From positions 19,517 to 83,516 of the forward strand of contig CAZPAV010000005.1 in the NCBI GenBank assembly GCA_964584755.1: a stretch of 64,000 nucleotides of DNA, given 5' to 3'. Under the pieces are notes generated by a model. The model did not search any database and was not told the DNA's origin. It saw only the letters and a list, made by a program, of their open reading frames with translations. Below, one piece after another: positions 57,914-64,000 of this stretch (position 1 is its first letter; each line of letters opens with the position of its first letter). Position numbers and translations under genes: made by a program. The stretch comes from CAZPAV01 sp964584755 (GTDB lineage Bacteria > Actinomycetota > Acidimicrobiia > Spongiisociales > UBA5794).

Positions 57914-58686
57914 GTCGCCAGTCTCCGTCGGAAGGTGAGGAACGCCAGGAGCGTTCCTGCGATCGTCCAGGCGAGCAGGTAGGCGATCGAGGCCGCCGGG
58001 GCGACCGCCGGGGTCGTCCCGAGCGCGACGGCCCGGGCGAGCTCCACGCCGTGGAAGAGCGGGGTGGCGTAGGCGACCGGATGGAGCCATCCGGGGAGCT
58101 GGCGAATCGGGAAGAACGTGCCGGAGAAGAGGAACATGGGCACGACGCCGAACCGGAAGAGGTTGCTCAGCCCCTGGTCGTGCTCGAGGGCGGCGGTGTA
58201 CGCGGTGACGGGGGCCACGGTGGCCACCCCCACGAGGACCGCGGGGAGAACGGCGATCAGGGCCGGCCCCGGGGGGGTCACGCCGAAGGCGGCCATGACG
58301 CCGGCGAACACCACCGAGACGAGGAGCACGCGGGCCGTGGACCACAGGAGGTGTCCGAGGACGAGGCCCTCGATCGACACGGGGGTGGCCAGGACGGCCT
58401 GGTACGTCTTGCGCCACTTGAACCCGGCCATCACCTTCCACGCGCCTTCGCCCGCTCCCGTCTGCATGGCGGTCGCGGCGAGGAGGCCCGGAGCGAGGAA
58501 CGTCAGGTACGAGGCCCCCTCGAGTCCGCCGGGGAGGTTGCGGTCGACGAGGGTTCCCAGGCCGAGCCCCATGGCGAGGAGGTAGAGGACCGGGTTGAGG
58601 AAGCTCGTGACGACGCTGCCCCGCCAGACCCGCCGGTACACGCGGGCCTCGCCCTCGAAGACGCGGAGGAAGAGAGGCGTCGCCAT
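57910..58686 (-). CDS. ABC-2 type transporter permease
   Basis: The 258-residue permease (VVTSFLNPVLYLLAMGLGLG, YQAVLATPVSIEGLVLGHLLW, FLFSGTFFPIRQLPGWL) is homologous to its downstream neighbour, indicating duplication into a heterodimer. Six helices are predicted. Both ends overlap adjacent genes by four bases or less, so the three exporter genes are translationally coupled. Confidence 0.9.
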   Translation of the reverse strand: MATPLFLRVFEGEARVYRRVWRGSVVTSFLNPVLYLLAMGLGLGTLVDRNLPGGLEGASYLTFLAPGLLAATAMQTGAGEGAWKVMAGFKWRKTYQAVLATPVSIEGLVLGHLLWSTARVLLVSVVFAGVMAAFGVTPPGPALIAVLPAVLVGVATVAPVTAYTAALEHDQGLSNLFRFGVVPMFLFSGTFFPIRQLPGWLHPVAYATPLFHGVELARAVALGTTPAVAPAASIAYLLAWTIAGTLLAFLTFRRRLAT

Positions 58687-59612
58687 CAGTCGACGAGCCG
58701 GCGGCCGGTGAGGTGGAGGAAGACGTCCTCGAGCGTGGCACGTCGCACGAGGAAACCGTCGAGGTCGACGTCCATCGCCTCGACCTTCGCCACGGTGGCG
58801 TCGGCGTCGACCGTGTAGAGGAGGACGCGGTCGGGGAGCACCTCCACGCGCTCGGCCACGCCGGCGAAGCGGGACTCGCCGGCCGGAGCGACGTCGGCCC
58901 GGAAGCGGAGCTCCACCACCTCGGGCGTGGAGTACCGCGCGATGAGCTCCCGGGGGGAGCCCTCCGCGACGATGCGGGCCTTGTCCATGACGACGAGGCG
59001 GTTGCAGAGCTGCTCCGCCTCGTCCATGTAGTGGGTGGTGATGATGAGGGTGACCCCACGACGGCGGAGCCGGTAGAGCCGGTCCCACAGGGCGTGGCGG
59101 GCCTGCGGGTCGAGGCCGGTGGTGGGCTCGTCGAGGAGGAGGAGCTCGGGCGCGTTGATGAGGCCCCGGGCGATGGTGAGACGGCGCTTCATGCCTCCCG
59201 AGAGCGCGTCCACCTTCACGTCGCGCTTCTCCTGGAGTTGGGCGAAATCGAGGAGCTCCGCGATGCGCTCCCGGATGACCGGTCGCGGCAGGTCGAAGTA
59301 CCTCCCGTAGATGAAGAGGTTCTCGGCCACGGTGAGCTCCATGTCGAGATTGTCCTCCTGGGGGACGACCCCGATGCGGGCTCGGATCCGTGATCCGTCC
59401 CGGGCCGGATCGAGCCCGAGGACACGGAGGCTCCCGGCGGTGATGGGACTCACCGCGGCGATCATCTTCATCGTCGACGTCTTCCCGGCGCCGTTGGGGC
59501 CGAGGAAGCCGAAGGCCTCGCCACGGCCGATGGCGAAGTCGATGGCGTCCACCGCGGTGAGATCGCCGAAGCGCTTGGTGAGACCCCGTGCGAGGACGAG
59601 GGGTTCCGGCAT
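58686..59612 (-). CDS. ABC transporter ATP-binding protein
   Basis: The 308-residue ATPase has Walker A FLGPNGAGKTST, the signature LSGGMKRRLTIARGL, Walker B LLLLDEPTTGLDP and a C-terminal regulatory region, as in DrrA/NodI proteins. Minus-strand TAGGCT (59621-59626) ends 8 bases before the ATG, so the operon begins leaderless. It is divergent from the cystathionine synthase gene. Confidence 0.93.
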   Translation of the reverse strand: MPEPLVLARGLTKRFGDLTAVDAIDFAIGRGEAFGFLGPNGAGKTSTMKMIAAVSPITAGSLRVLGLDPARDGSRIRARIGVVPQEDNLDMELTVAENLFIYGRYFDLPRPVIRERIAELLDFAQLQEKRDVKVDALSGGMKRRLTIARGLINAPELLLLDEPTTGLDPQARHALWDRLYRLRRRGVTLIITTHYMDEAEQLCNRLVVMDKARIVAEGSPRELIARYSTPEVVELRFRADVAPAGESRFAGVAERVEVLPDRVLLYTVDADATVAKVEAMDVDLDGFLVRRATLEDVFLHLTGRRLVD

Positions 59613-59688
59613 GGGACGCGAGCCTACCGGTCGACGGACCGCTCCCCCACCGGGGCGGGGCCGATCGCGAACCGATACCCTGCGGGCC

Positions 59689-60642
59689 ATGGAGATCCAC
59701 GACACGATCGTCGACGCCATCGGGGAGACGCCGCTGGTGCGGCTCTCCCGGCTCCATCCGCCGGGGAACCTCGTGGCGAAGTGCGAATGGATGAACCCCG
59801 GCGGATCGATCAAGGACCGGATCGGCCTCGCCATGATCGCCCGCGCCGAGCGGCATGGCTGGCTCCGACCCGGCGGGACGATCGTCGAGCCGACGAGCGG
59901 GAACACCGGGGTCGGGCTGGCCATGGCGGCGGCGTTGAAGGGGTACCGCCTCGTCTGCGTGATGGCCGACAAGCAGTCGAAGGAGAAGCAGGACCTGCTC
60001 CGCGCCTACGGGGCGGAGGTCGTGGTCTGCCCCACCGACGTGCCGCCGGAGGATCCCCGGTCCTACTACTCGGTGGCCGATCGGCTCACCCGGGAGATCC
60101 CCGGCGCCTACCGGCCCGACCAGTACTCCAACCCGGCGAACCCACGGGCGCAGTACGCCACGACCGGTCCCGAGATCTGGCGGCAGACCGACGGGGCGAT
60201 CGACGTCCTCGCGGTCGGCATCGGCACGGGAGGGACGGTCACCGGCGTGGGACGGTACCTCAGGGAACGGAAGCCCGAGCTCGTGATCGTCGGGGTCGAC
60301 CCCGAGGGGTCGATCTACACGGCCGCCAACGCCGACGACGTTCGGACCTACCTCACCGAGGGGGTGGGTGAGGACTTCTGGCCCGAGACCTTCGATCGGA
60401 CCCTCGTCGATCGCTACGAGGTCGTCACGGATCGCGAGGCCTTCCTCATGACCCGGGAGTTGGCCCGGGTGGAGGGCATGCTCGTCGGGGGCTCGGGGGG
60501 AATGGCGGTGGTGGGCGCGCGCCGGGTGGCCGAGGAGTTCCCCGACCGACTCGTCGTCGTCATCATCCCCGACTCGGGTCGCAACTACCTGTCGAAGATC
60601 TTCGACGACGCCTGGATGCGGGAGCACGGGTTCCTCGACTGA
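59689..60642 (+). CDS. Cysteine synthase / cystathionine beta-synthase family PLP enzyme
   Basis: The 317-residue beta-family PLP enzyme has the lysine in NPGGSIKDRIG (K42), PTSGNTGVGLAMAA, YSNPANPRAQYATTGPEI, GIGTGGTVTGVGRYL and the C-terminal VVIIPDSGRNYLSKIF. It lacks CBS domains. The 13-residue C-terminal (DDAWMREHGFLD) resembles actinobacterial cystathionine beta-synthases. A gamma-synthase/lyase gene lies 1 kb away, so a transsulfuration role is plausible, but O-acetylserine sulfhydrylase is possible. taccct at 59676-59681 ends 7 bases before the ATG. Confidence 0.88.
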   Translation: MEIHDTIVDAIGETPLVRLSRLHPPGNLVAKCEWMNPGGSIKDRIGLAMIARAERHGWLRPGGTIVEPTSGNTGVGLAMAAALKGYRLVCVMADKQSKEKQDLLRAYGAEVVVCPTDVPPEDPRSYYSVADRLTREIPGAYRPDQYSNPANPRAQYATTGPEIWRQTDGAIDVLAVGIGTGGTVTGVGRYLRERKPELVIVGVDPEGSIYTAANADDVRTYLTEGVGEDFWPETFDRTLVDRYEVVTDREAFLMTRELARVEGMLVGGSGGMAVVGARRVAEEFPDRLVVVIIPDSGRNYLSKIFDDAWMREHGFLD

Positions 60643-60663
60643 GATCCGGGTCGGGATCCTCCC

Positions 60664-61533
60664 TCACCCGCCGAAGAACGCCGGGAGCATCGTGTCGAGG
60701 CCGACGAGGAACAACCCGCCGATGACGATGCTGAAGATCGCGGTGAGCCCTCCGAAGACGAGCTGCACCGTCTGACGGCGGGTCACCGTGGCGAACCCGA
60801 GGGTCGACGCCGCGGTGATCGCGGAGTTCGAGACGACGAGCCCGACGACGAAGGCGAGGAGCACGGCGAGACCGGAGGTGAGTCCCCCGGCACTCGCTGC
60901 GGCCAGGAAGACGACGACCTGGGTGGGCGTCTCGGCCCCGACCCCGTGGATCATCCCGATACCGAGCGACGTGACCTTCCCGTACTCGGCGAACGCGTCG
61001 TCGTGGGTGTGGGGGTGGTGGTGGATCGGTGCCCGGAGCCGACTGCCCGACGTCGCCACGTTCGGCGTCTCGTCGTGGTCGTGGTGGGCCGTCTCCACCG
61101 CGGCGTGCGGGTGGGTGTGGCGGAGCCCGGTCGGACGGTGGAACCGGGTCCCGAGTGCCCGTCGGGCCCGCCGGAGCGCACCGAAGAGGATCATCCACCG
61201 ACTCCGGGCCCGGAAGCCGCGGCCCTCCCGGAGGAGGGTGATCCCGACGAGCAGGCCGAGGAGGATGAGGGTGATGCCGACGACCCGGCCCATGACGGCA
61301 TCCACCCACTCGGGGACGGTGGCGCCGAGGGCGATGGCCCCGAGGCCGAGAACGAGGATGACCGAGGCGTGGCCGAGTGCGTAGATGGTCCCGAAGAGCG
61401 CGCCGCGACGGCGCGAGTCGCTCGTCGCGACGATGTCGGTGATGGCGACGATGTGGTCCCAGTCGATCCCGTGACGGAGCCCGAGGAGGAGACCGGCCGC
61501 GACGAGCCCGATGGTCACTCCGCTCACTCCCAA
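60664..61533 (-). CDS. Nickel/cobalt permease, NicO-like with His-rich loop
   Basis: The 289-residue membrane protein has about eight helices, the metal-selectivity motif RHGIDWDHI in the first helix (HX4DH), GHASVILVLGLGAI in a second, and GAETPTQVV. A large loop around residues 130-180 is rich in His (RHTHPHAAVETAHHDHDE and IHHHPHTHDD). It would import Ni or Co, perhaps for the CO dehydrogenase. The start is uncertain: TTG at 61533 fits GAGGGG by spacing, GTG at 61527 is the alternative. A tacact -10 element lies at 61571-61576 on the minus strand. Confidence 0.85.
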   Translation of the reverse strand: MGVSGVTIGLVAAGLLLGLRHGIDWDHIVAITDIVATSDSRRRGALFGTIYALGHASVILVLGLGAIALGATVPEWVDAVMGRVVGITLILLGLLVGITLLREGRGFRARSRWMILFGALRRARRALGTRFHRPTGLRHTHPHAAVETAHHDHDETPNVATSGSRLRAPIHHHPHTHDDAFAEYGKVTSLGIGMIHGVGAETPTQVVVFLAAASAGGLTSGLAVLLAFVVGLVVSNSAITAASTLGFATVTRRQTVQLVFGGLTAIFSIVIGGLFLVGLDTMLPAFFGG

Positions 61534-61621
61534 CGCGTGCCCCTCCTCTTGCGACGGCGTTGCAGGAAGAAGTGTAGTGGATTCGCCGTCGTGTGCCGGG
61601 CCGGCGTCGGGAGAGGAGCGC

Positions 61622-62773
61622 TCAGGCGCGCTCGAGGGCCTGGGCGAGGTCGTCGACGAGGTCCGCGACGTCCTCGAGGCCCACCGAGAGGCGCACGAGC
61701 CCGTCGGTGATCCCGACGCGACGTCGCTCGGCCTCCTCGACGTCGGCGTGGGTCATCGTCACCGGATGGGTGACGAGGGACTCGACGGATCCCAGGTTCT
61801 CGGCGAGGGTCCACAGCGCGACGGCGTCCATGATCCGCTTCCCCGCCTCCATGCCGCCCCGGACCTCGAACCAGAGCATGGCTCCGTAGCCGGTGGCTTG
61901 GCGGCTCGCCAGTTCGTGTTGGGGGAACGTGGGCAGGCCCGGGTACCGGACCGTGGTCACCTTGGGGTGGTCCTCGAGGAAACGCGCGATCTCGAGGGCG
62001 TTCGCCGCCTGACGGTCCATGCGCTCGGAGAGCGTCTTCACGCCTTGGAGGGTGAGCCAGGCCACCTGGGGGGACATGATCGTCCCGGTCGCGTTCTGGA
62101 CGAACGTGATCTGCTCGTGGAGGTCCCCCGCCGCGCTCACCACCGAGCCCCCGACGGTGGCGTTGTGCCCGTCGAGGTACTTCGTGGTGGAGTGCACGAC
62201 GAGGTCGGCGCCGAGCTCGAGCGGTCGCTGGTAGTACGGGGTCAGGAACGTGTTGTCGACCGCGTGGGGGATTCCGTGCTCGTGGGCCACGCGGGACACC
62301 GCGGCGATGTCGGTGTACTTCAGCGTCGGGTTCGCCGGCGTCTCGGTGAAGACGAGGCGGGTGGACGGGCGGATGGCGGCGGCCACCGCCGCCGCGTCGG
62401 AGGTGTCGACGAAGGAGAACTCCACGCCGAAGCGGGTGTAGATCCTCGTGGCCAGCCGGTAGGTGCCGCCGTAGGCGACGTCGGAGACGACGGCGTGATC
62501 CCCGGCGCCGAGGAACGCCATGAACACCGCGTTGATCGCCGCCATGCCGGTGGCGAACGCGGCGGCCCCGGCGCCACCTTCGAGGTCGTTGATCTTCGTC
62601 TCCCAGGCGCGCACCGTGGGATTCCCGGTGCGGGAGTAGGAGTACCCCTTGGCGAGGTACTCCTCGACCGACGGCTGCACGAACGTCGTCGTCTGGTGGA
62701 TCGGGGTGAGGATCGCCCCGGTGGTGGGATCCGGGGTGACCCCGGCGTGGATCTGTCGGGTGCGGAAGCGCAT
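61622..62773 (-). CDS. Cystathionine gamma-synthase/lyase family PLP enzyme
   Basis: The 383-residue enzyme has PIHQTTTFVQPS, YSYSRTGNPTVRAWE, VVHSTTKYLDGHN with the PLP lysine, TGTIMSPQVAWLTLQG and VRLSVGLEDVADLVDDL. This is the Cys/Met metabolism family; metB versus metC-type activity cannot be told from motifs. It starts 17 bases after the Fur-family gene and could be transcribed with it. With the beta-synthase at 59689 it could complete transsulfuration. Confidence 0.93.
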   Translation of the reverse strand: MRFRTRQIHAGVTPDPTTGAILTPIHQTTTFVQPSVEEYLAKGYSYSRTGNPTVRAWETKINDLEGGAGAAAFATGMAAINAVFMAFLGAGDHAVVSDVAYGGTYRLATRIYTRFGVEFSFVDTSDAAAVAAAIRPSTRLVFTETPANPTLKYTDIAAVSRVAHEHGIPHAVDNTFLTPYYQRPLELGADLVVHSTTKYLDGHNATVGGSVVSAAGDLHEQITFVQNATGTIMSPQVAWLTLQGVKTLSERMDRQAANALEIARFLEDHPKVTTVRYPGLPTFPQHELASRQATGYGAMLWFEVRGGMEAGKRIMDAVALWTLAENLGSVESLVTHPVTMTHADVEEAERRRVGITDGLVRLSVGLEDVADLVDDLAQALERA

Positions 62774-62790
62774 TCGGTCCTCTCGGCTCG

Positions 62791-63279
62791 TCACGAGCCG
62801 GGACGATACCCGGGTGCGGGGGTGGGGCGTTCGCCGGCGGTCGGCTCCGCGCCGTTCGCCGCGCAGCGGGCGCAGAGACCTCCCATGGCGAAGTGGGCGA
62901 CGTCGGGGGCGAATCCGGTGAGGAGGACGACCCGATCGAGGAGCTCGGCGAGCTCGGTCTCGGGGATCGCCGCGGTCCGACCGCAACGCAGACAGACGAG
63001 ATGCTGGTGGGGTACCTCGTCGGCGAGGTGGTACACGGTCGGCCCGTGACCGATGTGGCCGTGGCGGACGAGCCCCGCCGCCTCGAGCGTGTCGAGGGTG
63101 CGGTACACGGTGGACCGGTCGAGCCCGAGGTCCTCGGGAAGGCGTTCGAGGATCGCGTCCGCGGTGAGGTGCTCGTCGTGGGCCGCGGCGAGGACCGCGC
63201 AGACGGAGCGCCGGGCCTGGGTGATGCGGTACCCCGCGGCGCGCAGCGCGGCGACGAGCGAGCCGGTCGAGACGTGCAC
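62791..63279 (-). CDS. Fur-family transcriptional regulator
   Basis: The 162-residue regulator has the Fur winged helix (GYRITQARRSVCAVLAAAHDEHL, LGLDRSTVYRTLDTLEAAGLV), the metal-binding HQHLVCLRCG, and a second CxxC (LCARC) completing a structural zinc site. Zur, Fur or Nur class cannot be decided. Minus-strand TACCCT (63286-63291) ends 6 bases before the GTG start, so the transcript is leaderless. The nickel permease is the second gene downstream, which makes a nickel-sensing (Nur) role possible. Confidence 0.9.
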   Translation of the reverse strand: MHVSTGSLVAALRAAGYRITQARRSVCAVLAAAHDEHLTADAILERLPEDLGLDRSTVYRTLDTLEAAGLVRHGHIGHGPTVYHLADEVPHQHLVCLRCGRTAAIPETELAELLDRVVLLTGFAPDVAHFAMGGLCARCAANGAEPTAGERPTPAPGYRPGS

Positions 63280-63414
63280 GAGCCGAGGGTACCCGGACGC
63301 CGGATCCTCCTCGGCGAGGCCGGACCTCCGCAGCTCCCGGTGGCGAGGAGGTCGAGGACGCCGCGTCTGATCTCGATTCCGGTCGATCGCCGCCGCCGGC
63401 GCCCGTCGCGCGGG

Positions 63415-64000
63415 TCACCCCTGGTAGCAGACCTCGGGGGAGCGAGGGCTGGTGTGGGCGGCGACGTCGACGGCGGCCACCTGGTAGCAGTGCTTGCCGG
63501 GTGTCTGGGTACGGGGGAAGTCGACGTACCCGAGGCGTCCGTCGACCCAGTAGCTCGTGCCGGCGGCGAGGGTGGTCAGGAGGGTCTTGGTGGCGCTCGG
63601 GTCGTCGCTGTACCAGAGCTCGTAGTGGTCGAGGTCGGGCTCGGTGTTGCGGTCCCACTCGGCGATGATCTCGCCGCTGCCGCCTCCGATGCCGACGGTG
63701 AGCCCGGTGGGCGTGGCCGGGGGCGGATCGGCGGGGAGGCAGACCTCGGGGGAGCGAGGGCTGGTGTGGGCGGCGACGTCGACGGCGGCCACCNNNNNNN
63801 NNNNNNNNNNNNNNNNNNNNNNNNNNNNNNNNNNNNNNNNNNNNNNNNNNNNNNNNNNNNNNNNNNNNNNNNNNNNNNNNNNNNNNNNNNNNNGTCGACG
63901 TACCCGAGGCGTCCGTCGACCCAGTAGCTCGTGCCGGCGGCGAGGGTGAGGTTGTCCCAGAGTTCGTAGATTTTGGGGTGGCGGTCCTCCGTCCCGAGCC
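63415..64000 (-). CDS. Fibronectin type III repeat protein, C-terminal part, interrupted by an assembly gap
   Basis: Only the last about 125 residues before the gap, and about 35 after it, are readable. They contain fibronectin III-type repeats: IIAEWDRNTEPDLDHYELWY, TTLAAGTSYWVDGRLGYVDF, HCYQVAAVDVAAHTSPRSPE, and beyond the gap HPKIYELWDNLTLAAGTSYWVDG. The frame is the same on both sides. Such repeats occur in secreted or surface-attached proteins. The N-terminus lies outside the window, so signal and catalytic domains cannot be seen. Confidence 0.8.
   Translation of the reverse strand, partial: ARDGGPPPQNLRTLGQPHPRRRHELLGRRTPRVRRXXXXXXXXXXXXXXXXXXXXXXXXXXXXXXXXXXVAAVDVAAHTSPRSPEVCLPADPPPATPTGLTVGIGGGSGEIIAEWDRNTEPDLDHYELWYSDDPSATKTLLTTLAAGTSYWVDGRLGYVDFPRTQTPGKHCYQVAAVDVAAHTSPRSPEVCYQG
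63428..63793. repeat. Tandem repeat, unit 312 bases
   Basis: A block of about 54 bases at 63428-63481 recurs at 63740-63793, an offset of 312 bases or 104 codons, matching one fibronectin III repeat unit. Another block at 63520 onward recurs right after the gap at 63894. Near-identical units explain the assembly break. Confidence 0.8.
63794..63893. other. Assembly gap of 100 N
   Basis: Exactly 100 N, the conventional symbol for a gap of unknown size. It lies within the fibronectin repeat region. Confidence 0.98.

Noticed and set aside
1..64000. CRISPR arrays, insertion sequences, prophage or integrase genes
   Set aside because: No direct-repeat array with spacers, transposase motif or terminal inverted repeats was seen. 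The only direct repeats are the fibronectin units near 63.4-64 kb.

Overview
The window is about 64 kb of very GC-rich DNA (roughly 70 percent) from what looks like an actinobacterial (Actinomycetota) chromosome. The evidence is indirect: CsoR, a 30-residue bS22 ribosomal protein, an actinobacterial-type inositol-1-phosphate synthase beside a PadR regulator, frequent GTG starts, and many leaderless promoters in which a TANNNT hexamer ends 6 to 8 bases before the start codon. No lower taxon can be assigned. I see no phage, insertion sequence or CRISPR array. No stretch longer than 300 bases lacks a gene; the longest gap is 6883-7161. A 100-N assembly gap sits at 63794-63893.

Layout. 1-6.9 kb: a truncated pseudokinase, a GNAT acetyltransferase, an HDAC-like deacetylase, PilT, a zinc-ribbon RNase H, CCA tRNA nucleotidyltransferase and an acyl-CoA dehydrogenase. 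7.0-13.4 kb: arginine operon argCJBRGH with a promoter overlapping a candidate ARG box; argD and argF are absent. 13.4-22.4 kb: small housekeeping genes (AMMECR1, cupin, HAD, PAQR, AtuA-like, cis-prenyltransferase) and a tight pyrE / membrane protein / nfo / DUF1028 operon. 22.5-27.1 kb: a four-gene operon for an anaerobic-type nickel carbon monoxide dehydrogenase, cooF-cooS-cooC plus a flavin NAD(P)H oxidoreductase. 27.4-31.1 kb: ino1 and padR, divergent from a GAF-GGDEF protein. 31.3-36.0 kb: panB, a DUF192 lipoprotein, then the conserved rpsF-ssb-rpsR-rplI-dnaB block. 36.0-48.6 kb: a possible structured RNA, an EamA exporter, dcd, tRNA-Gly, an acyl-CoA synthetase, an ABC exporter, a CDF metal transporter, thrB, bS22 and a PAC2 protein. 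48.7-57.1 kb: dipeptidase, a persulfide dioxygenase-rhodanese fusion, the csoR-copZ-copA copper operon, an aminotransferase and a histidine kinase. 57.1-64 kb: a three-gene ABC-2 exporter, transsulfuration genes, a nickel/cobalt permease, a Fur-family regulator and a fibronectin-III repeat protein cut by the assembly gap.

How the genes fit together. The CO dehydrogenase operon is the most interesting system. It would pass electrons from CO through CooF to a flavoprotein and NAD(P). Its catalytic subunit has a C-X2-C D-cluster motif, as in the Desulfovibrio vulgaris enzyme, rather than the usual C-X7-C. A degenerate palindrome resembling the mycobacterial DosR box lies upstream. About 33 kb away a nickel permease sits downstream of a Fur-family regulator and could supply the metal. 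The other genes are mostly biosynthetic, replicative or involved in metal homeostasis.
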